A stretch of DNA of 64,000 nt from Myxococcota bacterium. GTDB lineage: Bacteria; Myxococcota_A; UBA9160; SMWR01. Made by a program: the position numbers and the translations under genes. This document shows, one piece after another, positions 16,722 through 25,303 of the stretch. Where the stretch lies: positions 21,642 through 85,641 of the forward strand of contig JAKVBI010000004.1 in assembly GCA_022447545.1 (NCBI GenBank). Direction: 5' to 3'. Under the pieces are notes generated by a model. The model did not search any database and was not told where the DNA came from. It worked only from the letters and a program-made list of their open reading frames with translations. The stretch's first letter is position 1, and every line of letters begins with the position of its first letter.

Positions 16722-18287
16722 TTAAAACCCACTCTCTTGAAGGGCGGATTGAAATTTCGACTCCCTGGCCGAGAGGTCTTCGATCTGTTTCGTCATGTGG
16801 AAAGGTTTTCCCTGAGCAGACCTGGCGATGCCTCGAAGCATGCCCTCGAACACCGCTGCGTGGAGTGGATAGATCCCGTACCAATACGCGAGACCCAGCA
16901 AACCAGCGGGCTCAAAAATCGCGGTCTGTCTGACTCTCGATCCCGCTCCGCATGGAACCACTTCGAACTGGAGCCATGCGCGGCCCGGGAGTCTCATCTC
17001 GGCTCGCAGCAGCAGCCGGCTCTCTGGCTCATACGCTTCGACACGCCAGCAATCCAACGGGTCGCCAACCGCCAACCCATTCGGACTCCGACGTCCGCGG
17101 CGCATCCCGACCCCACCGACCAACAGATCCAGCAACCCGCGGAAACGCCAGAGAAAGTCGAGGGCGTACCAGCCGGTTTTTCCGCCAATTCGACGAATGG
17201 GCCCAAACGCCATGGCCGGAGAGGCCTCAACTCGCAATTCACGGGAGTCAACCAACCGGCGACCTACTCGCGTTCCACCGTAGGGTTTCGATTTCGAGTA
17301 AGAATCAGGGGCCGAACCGGAAGCAGACAACGCATCGGACCACCGCGTCTCCGCAAACTCACGGTCTTCGTTCTCTAGAGCACGTTGAATCGCCGTGTCG
17401 ACCGTGCTGGGCTGGACAGAGAAAACCCGGCCGGCCTCGTTTCGGTGAACGATGGTTGGGTGGCGGATACTATCGATCAATTTGCGACCGACACGAGCGT
17501 AAAGGGGTGTGACGAACCCAAGCCACAGGCTACTCAGTCTGGGCGTCAGTACTGGAACCGGTATCAGAATGCGTTTGAGGCCCATTTGCCGCGCGCACTC
17601 GCGCATGAGTCCTGCATAAGAAGCACAGTCCGCTCCGCCCACTTCATAAATCGGACTTTCCTGTGCATCGACCTCTCGACTTTCGACCAGATACGAGATC
17701 AGATCATCGATCCCAATTGGCTGGGCAAGCACTGAAACCCAGCGCGGCGTAACCAATACTGGGAGGCGCTCGACGATCGAACGGATCATCTCGAAGGAAA
17801 GACTGCCGGATCCAATCACGATGGAGGCACGGAGCTCGACAACGGGTACACCCGACGATCGAAGGATTCGCCCAACCTCGAGGCGGCTTCGAAGATGGGG
17901 AGACAGATTCCGGTTCTCGTTCGCGAGGCCCCCCAGATAGACGACACGATCCACACCTGCGCCCGCAGCAGCACGAGCAAAATTCGATGCCGCCTTTCGA
18001 TCCTTTTTTTCGAACCCGCCAGCCGATCCCATCGAATGAATGAGGTAATAGGCGGTGCCCACACCGGCGAGAGCCATGTCCAGGCCGTCCCCCGTCACGG
18101 CATCTCCTTGAACGACAGAGGTCCCTCCGGAGATCCGGGCCTCGAGATGAGCAGGGGTTCGCGCCAGGCAACGAACCTGCTCCCCGAGGTCTTCGAGGGC
18201 TCGGACCAACCGACCGCCCACGTATCCGCTGGCTCCCGTGACGAGTACGGGCTTTGATCGAATCGGGGGTTCCATTGTATGGCTCAT
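16722..18287 (-). CDS. NAD(P)-binding SDR-like protein with C-terminal DUF2867
   Basis: 521 residues from the ATG at 18287. Further upstream in-frame codons (18305, 18362) fall in AT-rich promoter-like sequence; Met 18275 is also possible. The N-terminal Rossmann domain has VLVTGASGYVGGRLVRAL, then AYYLIHSMGS, GVDRVVYLGGL and VELRASIVIGSGSLSFEMIR, typical of atypical/extended SDR (NmrA-like) enzymes. The C-terminal about 150 residues match DUF2867: GWYALDFLWRFRGLLDLLVGG, DCWRVEAYEPESRLLLRAEM, and WYGIYPLHAAVF. Such fusions recur near photolyase and carotenoid genes controlled by light. Substrate unknown. The first gene transcribed leftward from the CarH intergenic region, so it probably leads the light-inducible transcript. 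Confidence 0.85.
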   Translation of the reverse strand: MSHTMEPPIRSKPVLVTGASGYVGGRLVRALEDLGEQVRCLARTPAHLEARISGGTSVVQGDAVTGDGLDMALAGVGTAYYLIHSMGSAGGFEKKDRKAASNFARAAAGAGVDRVVYLGGLANENRNLSPHLRSRLEVGRILRSSGVPVVELRASIVIGSGSLSFEMIRSIVERLPVLVTPRWVSVLAQPIGIDDLISYLVESREVDAQESPIYEVGGADCASYAGLMRECARQMGLKRILIPVPVLTPRLSSLWLGFVTPLYARVGRKLIDSIRHPTIVHRNEAGRVFSVQPSTVDTAIQRALENEDREFAETRWSDALSASGSAPDSYSKSKPYGGTRVGRRLVDSRELRVEASPAMAFGPIRRIGGKTGWYALDFLWRFRGLLDLLVGGVGMRRGRRSPNGLAVGDPLDCWRVEAYEPESRLLLRAEMRLPGRAWLQFEVVPCGAGSRVRQTAIFEPAGLLGLAYWYGIYPLHAAVFEGMLRGIARSAQGKPFHMTKQIEDLSARESKFQSALQESGF

Positions 18288-18322
18288 GGTTTTATTCAGC
18301 TCCATTCGAACGAGCACAAAAT

Positions 18323-18334
18323 TGTACATGTATA
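18323..18334. promoter_or_regulatory. Candidate CarH/LitR operator, TGTACATGTATA
   Basis: An imperfect palindrome centred on ACATGT lies 36-47 bp upstream of the leftward SDR start. A leftward TTGACA-like -35 box adjoins it (18341-18347 region, reverse strand). TGTA/TACA-type palindromes are used by several LitR/CarH regulators. The position and AT-rich context suit a repressor site, but no binding evidence exists here. Confidence 0.4.
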
Positions 18335-18392
18335 GATTTTTGTCAATATAATTACTCGACAAGATATTAATTCTGTCCGGTTTTATCGATAT

Positions 18393-18409
18393 ATTGAAGA
18401 TATTTCAAT
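18393..18409. promoter_or_regulatory. Perfect inverted repeat ATTGAA-N5-TTCAAT
   Basis: A 17-bp element with 6-bp perfect arms, 88-104 bp upstream of carH and about 106-122 bp upstream of the divergent SDR start. Its size and symmetry suit a dimeric regulator. It could be a second CarH operator or a site for another factor. Confidence 0.4.
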
Positions 18410-18496
18410 GGTTTAATAGATCTTCGCGCTCTCCAAAATCTCATCTGTCGCCTCCACAAATCTCGACAGGAATGAGTTTTCGTATAGAGTTTTGTC

Positions 18497-19396
18497 ATGA
18501 CGGAAGCAGTGACAACCGAACCCACCTACCCACTTGGGATCACGGCTCGTCTGACGGGACTCTCCCCTGAGCTTCTACGCGCCTGGGAAAGGCGGTACGC
18601 CGCTGTTGAACCCCTGCGGACTCCGGGCGGCACAAGGCGCTACCGCGCTCGCGATCTCGAGCGACTCCGCCTGTTGAAAGCAGCTGTGGTGGCTGGAAAG
18701 AGAATCGGCCAGATCGCCCACCTGGACCTTGAACAGTTGCGGCACGCAGCGGTGGTGAGCGATTCGCCGGCGCCCTCCAGCCCCATCGAAGCCATGCTGG
18801 ATTCCCTGGTTCGACTGGACGCAGCAGAATTCCAGCGCGCCCTCAGCCTCCAACTCTCGACCCTTGGGCCACGCCGCTTCGTCGATCACATCGCGGCACC
18901 TCTGGCTCGCGAAGTTGGAGAGCGATGGGCCCGGGGCGAGTTGAGTATCGCCGCAGAACACCTCTCCACGGGCGCACTGCGATCGCTACTCGGATCCGCG
19001 CTTCAACCCTCCTCCAAATCCCTGGGCGGCCCCCAGGTCGTTTTCGCAACCCCTCCCAAAGAAGGCCACGAGATGGGCATCATGATGGCTGCTCTCGCCG
19101 CAATCGAAGCGGGAAGTAACGTCACCTATCTGGGACCCAACATGCCCGTTGAAGAACTCATCCAGGCAGTCGAGACCGTCGACGCTGCCGCGTTGGCCCT
19201 GAGTATCGTCACGCTGAGCCCTGACGATGCTGAGCACGTAATCTCACAGCTGCGCGAGGAACTGCCCGACAAAGTCGCTCTCTGGCTGGGTGGATCCGGC
19301 GTGGGGGAGATCGAGTCACGCCCCGGCATCGAGATGATCACGGACCTCGACACACTGGAGCAACGCATCGCACTACTCGTCGAACAGTGTTCTTGA
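18497..19396 (+). CDS. carH: CarH/LitR-type B12-dependent light-sensing MerR regulator
   Basis: 299 residues. The N-terminal MerR helix-turn-helix (about 13-80) has ITARLTGLSPELLRAWERRY and TPGGTRRYRARDLERLRLL. The middle four-helix domain has the photoreceptor signature W-x9-E-H: Trp144, then Glu154-His155 in GERWARGELSIAAEH. The C-terminal Rossmann-like cobalamin domain carries the E-x-H-x-x-G motif with His191 as lower cobalt ligand (EGHEMG). Established CarH proteins bind adenosylcobalamin, form DNA-bound tetramers in the dark, and release DNA when light breaks the Co-C bond. The gene is divergent from the SDR-photolyase genes, so it most likely represses them and perhaps itself in the dark. 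Confidence 0.92.
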   Translation: MTEAVTTEPTYPLGITARLTGLSPELLRAWERRYAAVEPLRTPGGTRRYRARDLERLRLLKAAVVAGKRIGQIAHLDLEQLRHAAVVSDSPAPSSPIEAMLDSLVRLDAAEFQRALSLQLSTLGPRRFVDHIAAPLAREVGERWARGELSIAAEHLSTGALRSLLGSALQPSSKSLGGPQVVFATPPKEGHEMGIMMAALAAIEAGSNVTYLGPNMPVEELIQAVETVDAAALALSIVTLSPDDAEHVISQLREELPDKVALWLGGSGVGEIESRPGIEMITDLDTLEQRIALLVEQCS

Positions 19397-19502
19397 ACCG
19401 AGAAACGCTCGGGGGCACAAAAGCCACCCCGATTCATAGTGAAGTTTCTACTTGGAGCACGAACGCTCGATCGATTGACCGTGGCCTGGAAAGGATTCCC
19501 AG

Positions 19503-19931
19503 TTGAAACAGCCCGAGATCAAGGTTCTCTACGACGGCAACTGCCCCATCTGTTCAAAAGAAGTCGGCATGCTGAAACGCAGGGACCACAAGCGCAATGG
19601 GATCATCTTCGAAGACATCGCAGCGCCCGACTTCGATGCGGCTGTCTACGACCTGGACCAGGACACCGTCATGGCCCGCATACACGGTGTGCTTCCCGAT
19701 GGTACTGTGGTCGAAGGACTCGAGGTGTTCCGGCGCGCCTATCGCGCAGTGGGCTTGGGATGGCTGATGGCTCCAACCGGCTGGCCGGGCCTTCGCCAGT
19801 TGATGGATGCGTGCTACCGCGTGTTCGCCCGTAACCGGTTGCGCTGGACCGGCCGTGCGAAAACCTGCTCGAAAGATCTCTGCAAAGAGCGCATCGCACC
19901 TGTGACTCGCGACGCGGCCTCTGGTTCCTGA
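19503..19931 (+). CDS. DCC-family thiol-disulfide oxidoreductase-like protein (DUF393)
   Basis: 142 residues from a TTG at 19503, with AAGGA seven to eight bases upstream. It begins IKVLYDGNCPICSKEVGML, the DxDCxxC-like DCC motif (DGNCPIC) with two redox Cys, followed by RNGIIFEDIAAPDF, GTVVEGLEVFRRAYRAVGLGWL and YRVFARNR. This layout is the DUF393/YuxK type, a small thioredoxin-like relative of unknown partner. It follows carH by 106 bases on the same strand and may be co-transcribed, although it lacks any B12 or light motif. The C-terminal Cys pair (KTCSKDLC) is an extra feature that may bind metal. Confidence 0.82.
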   Translation: MKQPEIKVLYDGNCPICSKEVGMLKRRDHKRNGIIFEDIAAPDFDAAVYDLDQDTVMARIHGVLPDGTVVEGLEVFRRAYRAVGLGWLMAPTGWPGLRQLMDACYRVFARNRLRWTGRAKTCSKDLCKERIAPVTRDAASGS

Positions 19932-19988
19932 CAGAGAAATTGCAGTGCGCTCGGCGAGTTCGTGGGGCCCGGTAAAATCGGAAGAAAG

Positions 19989-22100
19989 TCAGAAGTACGT
20001 CGTCACCCATGCCCGAACGTTGAGGGGATTGCCCGGGCTGAAGTGAAAGTCTTCGCTGGCGGAGCCCCCTTGAGTGGGCCTCGACTCGTAGTAGAACTCG
20101 GAACTTCGCCAATCCGTATCCATGAGGTTCTCGATAGCCAGGCCGAATTCGAGAAAGCGCCAGCGATAGCGCCCGGCCAGGTCGAGCACGGTGTAGCTCG
20201 AGAGGCGGGGCTGGGAGAAGTCTTCTCTCGCATAGCGGTCGCCGAGGTGACGCAAGCTGAGCTCTGCAGCAAACCCCTCGTGACGGATGCCTGTCGCCAT
20301 TCGCGCGACGAATCTCGGGGCCTGGGGAACCGGACGATCGACATCGGTCAGACGAGCAGTCGTGTAGGCAACGTCTCCCCTCACGTAGAACCAGTCCGTC
20401 GGCCAAGACGTGAGAACCATCTCGATACCATCCCGCTTGGAGGGGCCGGCAATTTCGGTCGTGCCCGCGTCGCCGACGAAGACCAACTCCTGATCGAGTT
20501 CGAGCCACCAATAGTCGACTGCGAGCTCGAGCCAGTCTGTGAGCCACGTTCGCAGCCCGACTTCTGCGCCCGTCGCCCTGGCCAAAGCGCTGGCCGAAGG
20601 ATCGCCGAAGACAACTCGAGCGTCATTTGAATGGTAGCCGAGTCCGAAGTTGCCAAAGAGTTCTAGCTCCCTCAGCGATCGCATTTGTACCGGAAACGGA
20701 CCTGCATCGGAAAACGGTTCGAGCACGACATTCGCCTTGGGGAGCCAGAGGGACTCGTCACCGGCCGGGCGCGGGCGTCCGTTATTGAGGTCGGTACCAG
20801 CCAAATGGAACCATGCCACCCTCAGTCCCACGTCGAGGGTCGCCCAGGGAAGAGGCATGAGTTCGAAATCCGCATAAGGCTCGACGGACGTTTCGCCGAC
20901 CTGGTCATGGTTACACGGCAGAGGCGAGCTGATCATTTCGGCCTGGAGCTGACAACCAGTCGCGTTACGGCGCGTCTGGGTGCCCAAGAGGATGTTGGCA
21001 TGGTCATGCCGCCACTCGACCCCGCCCCGGACACGGCTCTGGAAGAAGTCGTGAAGCCGGTGTTCGTATTCGACGCGCCCACCCGTGTACACCCGGCCCT
21101 CGTCGCGCTGGACGATGCCATCGCCCAGCGGGTTTGGGTTGACCAGGAAATAGGTGAAGTTCGAAAAGAGCTCGAGGTCGTACCAGGCCACATAGACGTT
21201 GGCCATGAGGTGGCCCTCGGTGGTTGGCCACCAGTCGAGCTGAAGTTTGCCTTGCACTCGTGCGGAGTGTCCCCCTTCCGTGGGGTCCAGAGAGCCGAAC
21301 CGGCCGAGAGCTCCACTGTTCACGAGTGCCTGGGGGATCAGACCCGAGGCGTTCCAACGACCGTAGTATCCGAGCAAGTGCCCGGACAGGGTGAGTTCGT
21401 TGTCCAGATCCACGTGACCCTTGGCGAGGAACGAGTAGCGCCAGAGATCCTCATCGTTCTCGAAGGGCCCATCGGTATGATACGCCTCGAAAGCGAGGAA
21501 ACCCTGCGCCGGCCCACTCGCCTCGAAGGCGTCGCTATCCGAAGCGATGGCACCCACCGCCCGAAACGTTCCGAAGGATCCACCTTCGAATTTAACGAAG
21601 GACTCTTCAAGGCTCTCATAGGGGACGAACTCTACCGCTGCAGCCGTAGCGAAGTCGCCATAGCGGGCGAAGTAGGGGCCCTTGTAGGCATCGAGTCGTT
21701 CAATGGTCTCCGGAGTGACGAAGTGCAGATCGAGAAACCCCTGACCATGTGCGTGGCTACGTAGATTGATCGGCACGCCATCAAAATAGACTGCAAGGTC
21801 TGTCCCGTGGTCGGCATCGAAGCCACGGATGAAGTACTGCTCTGCCTTCCCACCCCCAGTATGTTGGGCGGTGACAAGATTGGGGACGACTTCGAGAAGC
21901 TGCCCACCGCTTTCAAGGGGACGGAGTTCGAAGTCAGAGGCCGCAACGGTCAGGGTGGAAGTCGCCGTCAGGTCACGCCGGCCCGTCACGGTCAGCGTTT
22001 CAACGGGCTTGCTCTCCGTGTCCTCGGGCTCGTGGCTCAGCACAGGCCACGCTGTGAGCAGAGTGAGTGTAGCCATCCATACGCAAGGCCACCCAGTCAT
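19989..22100 (-). CDS. TonB-dependent outer-membrane receptor
   Basis: 703 residues. A short signal peptide (MATLTLLTAWPVLS) is followed by a TonB-box-like ETLTVTGRRD and a plug domain: QLLEVVPNLVTAQHTGGGKAEQ, FIRGFDADHGTDLAVYFDGVPIN, HAHGQGFLDLHFV, IERLDAYKGPYFARYGDF. The rest has alternating amphipathic strands typical of a 22-strand barrel and ends with an aromatic residue (RAWVTTYF), the outer-membrane assembly signal. The plug motifs match a widespread uncharacterised receptor subfamily, not clearly BtuB or FecA. It probably imports a metal chelate or small organic ligand. No nearby transport genes identify the ligand. Confidence 0.9.
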   Translation of the reverse strand: MTGWPCVWMATLTLLTAWPVLSHEPEDTESKPVETLTVTGRRDLTATSTLTVAASDFELRPLESGGQLLEVVPNLVTAQHTGGGKAEQYFIRGFDADHGTDLAVYFDGVPINLRSHAHGQGFLDLHFVTPETIERLDAYKGPYFARYGDFATAAAVEFVPYESLEESFVKFEGGSFGTFRAVGAIASDSDAFEASGPAQGFLAFEAYHTDGPFENDEDLWRYSFLAKGHVDLDNELTLSGHLLGYYGRWNASGLIPQALVNSGALGRFGSLDPTEGGHSARVQGKLQLDWWPTTEGHLMANVYVAWYDLELFSNFTYFLVNPNPLGDGIVQRDEGRVYTGGRVEYEHRLHDFFQSRVRGGVEWRHDHANILLGTQTRRNATGCQLQAEMISSPLPCNHDQVGETSVEPYADFELMPLPWATLDVGLRVAWFHLAGTDLNNGRPRPAGDESLWLPKANVVLEPFSDAGPFPVQMRSLRELELFGNFGLGYHSNDARVVFGDPSASALARATGAEVGLRTWLTDWLELAVDYWWLELDQELVFVGDAGTTEIAGPSKRDGIEMVLTSWPTDWFYVRGDVAYTTARLTDVDRPVPQAPRFVARMATGIRHEGFAAELSLRHLGDRYAREDFSQPRLSSYTVLDLAGRYRWRFLEFGLAIENLMDTDWRSSEFYYESRPTQGGSASEDFHFSPGNPLNVRAWVTTYF

Positions 22101-22587
22101 TCAGCGTAAATCGATTTCGCAGGCAACTTAGCCAGCTGCAACCAGACCACCCTTCGAAGTGCGTAACGGGGATTCAACGCGCCGCATCATAACCAGTGAG
22201 ATCCAAAGGCAGCAAGCGACCCGAATCCATCGGCGGAAGGCGCCTTCAGAGCATGGGGCAAGGGCCGGGGCAATACGCAGGCCTCTCTTGTTCGATGTAG
22301 CGATCTACCGTGCTCGATCAAATGCGCTTGCACCTTCGCACATGGCCGGACGAATGCATTCGCCACCCTCAGCCGGGACCCGAAAGCTCTCTGGACCCAC
22401 ACGGGGACTTGTCATGACCTCCGGGCTGGGACATGCTCACGAGGCCCGAAACGCCCTCATATTCTCGGATGATCGAACCAATCGAGCGCAATCCCCTCAG
22501 TCGAACGCGGATCCAGCGAGGTGTTGACATGGGAAAGGTTGTCCTGGCGTGCCCTGCCCTCCAACTCCAGGCGAAATCGGAGAAAGC
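22101..22587. other. Intergenic region between divergent receptor and amidohydrolase genes
   Basis: 487 bases with no supported gene. A 12-bp perfect palindrome GAAGGCGCCTTC lies at 22236-22247 and a short GTAG-CGAT-CTAC hairpin near 22297. I looked for a cobalamin riboswitch upstream of the receptor and did not recognise a B12 box. Confidence 0.45.
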
Positions 22588-24303
22588 GTGACCAGCTTAC
22601 TGATTCGCGGCGGAACCGTTGTCGACGGCACGGCGGCGCCCCAGTTCCGCGCAGACGTACGCATACGTGACAATCGGATCGCTGAAGTAGGCAGCGATCT
22701 CATTCCCGAGCCGGACGATCAAATGATCGATGCCGATGGTGCGTTCATCACTCCCGGGTTCATTGATTTCCACACCCACTACGACGGCCCGATGTGGTGG
22801 ATGCCGTCGCTGGATCCCATGCCCGGCTATGGAACGACGAGCGTGATCATGGGCAACTGTGGATTGTCGGGCGCTCCGATGTCCGCGGAGCCCAGCAACC
22901 GCAGCAGTATGATCGAGGTGTTCTCCTACCTCGAGGACATTCCCCAGCTCGCCTTCGAGAACGACGTGCCCTGGACCTGGCAGAGCTGGACTGAGTATCG
23001 AGAGGCATTGCGCGCACGACCCACGAGCGCGAACGTCGCCGCCTTCGTCGGCCATTTGAATCTTCGAATCGCTGCAATGGGTCCCCACGCCTGGGAACGA
23101 AACGCCACCGTGAGCGAACAAAGGCACATGGCCCTGATGCTCGAAGACGGGCTGCGCTGCGGTGCACTCGGCCTGTCGACGAACTTCTTCGACGACGACG
23201 CCAACGGCCGTCCGGTACCCTCGAAGCTTGCGTGCGATGAGGAGTTCGAGACGCTGCTCGACGTAGTCGCGCGTTTCCCGGGGCGGAGCCTCCAGTTCAT
23301 CCCCCACGTCGTTGCGCGCGACACCGCTCCCGCCACGCTCACACGCCTGGCGTCCCTGTGCCGTCCCCGCGGTATCCGGGTCCACACGATCGGAGTCCCC
23401 GTCGAGCGCTCCGAGGAGAAGCACAGGATCGCCATCTTCGAGGCAGCCGAGCGCGCCGTCGCGGAAGGGGCAGACGTGTGGATCGCCCACGGCTTTCGTC
23501 GCTTCGACAATCTCGTGAACTTCGAAAGAACGCTCTTCTTCTCAGCGCAGACTGCCTGGACCTGGGACGAGGTCGCCACGAAGACCGTCGACGCAGCGGG
23601 CAAGCGCGCCCTCCTGCAAGACTCGGCATGGAGAGCACGCGCCCGCCACGAGTGGGACCACATGCCCGAGAGCACGGTGCTCTCTCGAACCACCTACTGG
23701 CTCGACAACTCCGAAAATGGCGACGGCCCGACCGGCATCACACTCCGCCAGTTCGCAGAAGAACTCGAACTCCACGATTCCGACGCCCTCGCCGAGTGGC
23801 TGCTTCGAAACGGTACGGGCTCCACGATCACGAACGAGGGCCGCGCCATCGACGAAGACACCGTCACTCGTCTCGTCCACGATCCCAACACGTTGACGGG
23901 ACCCACCGACTCGGGTGCCCATGGCCAGCTCTTCTGCGGCGCCGGCTCGCAACTCCACCTGCTTACCCACTACGTACGCAACCGCGGCACTGTCTCCATC
24001 GAGCAGATGGTGCATGCACTGACCGGTAAAATTGCGAACTATTACGGATTTGTGGACCGCGGCGTGATCGCGCCGGGCAAGGTCGCAGATCTTGCCGTTT
24101 TCGGGATCGACGAAATCGAACTGCGCCCCGAGAAACGTGTCGAAGATGTCCCCGACGGACGAGGCGGATTGATCTGGCGGTACACGCGTGATCCCGCACC
24201 CATGCGGACAACGATCGTCGGGGGTGTTCCCATCTTCGACGTCAACAAGGGCTTTCTCGGCGTATTTCCAGGGGGGCTGATCGGACCGTCGCAAGCCGCA
24301 TGA
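22588..24303 (+). CDS. N-acyl-D-amino-acid deacylase-like amidohydrolase
   Basis: 571 residues from the GTG at 22588, with GGAG six bases upstream; the longer frame has no site. The N-terminal SLLIRGGTVVDGTAAPQFRAD strand set and GAFITPGFIDFHTHYDGPM (HxH metal motif) are typical of the D-aminoacylase/dihydroorotase-like branch. GTTSVIMGNCGLS, with the conserved Cys, and the C-terminal GVIAPGKVADLAVFGIDEIELRP with VPDGRGGLIWRYTRDP complete the family pattern. DSGAHGQLFC carries the catalytic Asp. These zinc enzymes hydrolyse N-acyl-D-amino acids, but many genomic paralogues act on other cyclic or amide substrates. A TauE-like exporter follows. Confidence 0.88.
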   Translation: MTSLLIRGGTVVDGTAAPQFRADVRIRDNRIAEVGSDLIPEPDDQMIDADGAFITPGFIDFHTHYDGPMWWMPSLDPMPGYGTTSVIMGNCGLSGAPMSAEPSNRSSMIEVFSYLEDIPQLAFENDVPWTWQSWTEYREALRARPTSANVAAFVGHLNLRIAAMGPHAWERNATVSEQRHMALMLEDGLRCGALGLSTNFFDDDANGRPVPSKLACDEEFETLLDVVARFPGRSLQFIPHVVARDTAPATLTRLASLCRPRGIRVHTIGVPVERSEEKHRIAIFEAAERAVAEGADVWIAHGFRRFDNLVNFERTLFFSAQTAWTWDEVATKTVDAAGKRALLQDSAWRARARHEWDHMPESTVLSRTTYWLDNSENGDGPTGITLRQFAEELELHDSDALAEWLLRNGTGSTITNEGRAIDEDTVTRLVHDPNTLTGPTDSGAHGQLFCGAGSQLHLLTHYVRNRGTVSIEQMVHALTGKIANYYGFVDRGVIAPGKVADLAVFGIDEIELRPEKRVEDVPDGRGGLIWRYTRDPAPMRTTIVGGVPIFDVNKGFLGVFPGGLIGPSQAA

Positions 24304-24376
24304 CCCCCCCGCGGTTCCCACGTAGCGCGACTCTGGCCGTGTAGGTTTGGAGCGCGCCCACACGGGCGGAGATTCC

Positions 24377-25162
24377 ATGGATTATCTGCTCATCACCCTG
24401 ACCGCGCTGATCGTCTCAGGACTCACCCTCTTCTCCGGGTTTGGCCTCGGAACACTTCTGACCCCCGCGTTTGCTGTGTTCTTTCCCGTACCCACAGCCA
24501 TCGCGGCAACGGCGGTAGTGCACCTCTCGACCAACCTCTTCAAACTCGCTCTGTTGGGCAAACAGGCGGACTGGCGCGTGGTGGTCCGCTTCAGTGTGCC
24601 GGCGGCGCTGGCGGCCCTGATCGGGGCAGCCACTCTCGTTGGATTCTCGGAACTTCCAGCCCTGATCCACTACCAATGGGCGGGCCGAACCTTCGAGGTG
24701 ACCCCCGTCAAACTCCTCATCGGATCGTTGATCGTTCTCTTCGCCTGCCTCGAGTTGAGTTCCGCCTTCGACGACCTAGCGGTTCCACCAAAGTTTCTTC
24801 CCCTCGGCGGGCTCCTTTCCGGATTTTTCGGAGGACTCTCGGGAAACCAGGGCGCCCTTCGCTCTGCGTTCCTCATCAGGGCAGGCCTCGACAAGGAGGG
24901 CTTCGTCGCAACCGGAGTCGTCTCGGCCGTGATCGTCGACTGTGTACGGCTCACCGTTTACGGAGTTTCCTACTTCACCACGAACTTCAGAGCCGTGCCG
25001 CCCGACCTTGCGGGTCTGGTGCTCGCTGCCACCCTCGCAGCCTTCATCGGAGCTTTCTTCGGAAGGAGGCTCCTCCGGAAGGTGACTCTTCGAACCGTTC
25101 AGCTCATCGTGGCCTCATGGCTGATTGTGGTGGGCGGCGGACTGGCAGCGGGGATCCTCTGA
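24377..25162 (+). CDS. TauE/SafE-family sulfite/organic anion exporter
   Basis: 261 residues from the ATG at 24377 (GCGGAG upstream). About seven to eight hydrophobic helices can be seen, with the family motifs SGFGLGTLLTPAFAVFFP near the N-terminus and LGGLLSGFFGGLSGNQGALRS in the middle, the two inverted-repeat signature loops. It ends with LIVASWLIVVGGGLAAGIL. TauE/SafE proteins export sulfite, sulfoacetate or other organic anions across the inner membrane. Nearby sulfatase-like and sulfotransferase genes (25.3-27.1 kb) make a sulfur-linked role attractive, but this is inference. Downstream lies a strong GC stem-loop. Confidence 0.87.
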   Translation: MDYLLITLTALIVSGLTLFSGFGLGTLLTPAFAVFFPVPTAIAATAVVHLSTNLFKLALLGKQADWRVVVRFSVPAALAALIGAATLVGFSELPALIHYQWAGRTFEVTPVKLLIGSLIVLFACLELSSAFDDLAVPPKFLPLGGLLSGFFGGLSGNQGALRSAFLIRAGLDKEGFVATGVVSAVIVDCVRLTVYGVSYFTTNFRAVPPDLAGLVLAATLAAFIGAFFGRRLLRKVTLRTVQLIVASWLIVVGGGLAAGIL

Positions 25163-25208
25163 GGATGCAAGTGAACGCGAAGTCAGCCCCGCGGGGAGCC
25201 GGCAAACT

Positions 25209-25239
25209 GCCCCCGCCGGCTTCAGCCGCTGGCGGGGGC
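25209..25239 (+). terminator. GC-rich stem-loop after the TauE gene
   Basis: 9-bp perfect arms GCCCCCGCC / GGCGGGGGC around a 13-nt loop that itself contains GGC-TTCA-GCC. No uridine tract follows, so it is a weak intrinsic terminator at best; it could protect the 3' end or be Rho-assisted. Confidence 0.45.
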
Positions 25240-25303
25240 ATCCGCTAGAGTCGTTGGGTGCCTGGCAACCCCCCGTGGCGCTCTAGACCTGGAGACCTGC
25301 AGC

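Noticed and set aside
20685-21764. Rightward 359-codon frame
   Set aside because: Antisense to the TonB receptor barrel; no motifs.
22101-22587. Cobalamin riboswitch upstream of the TonB receptor
   Set aside because: No recognisable B12 box or matching stem set on the receptor strand.
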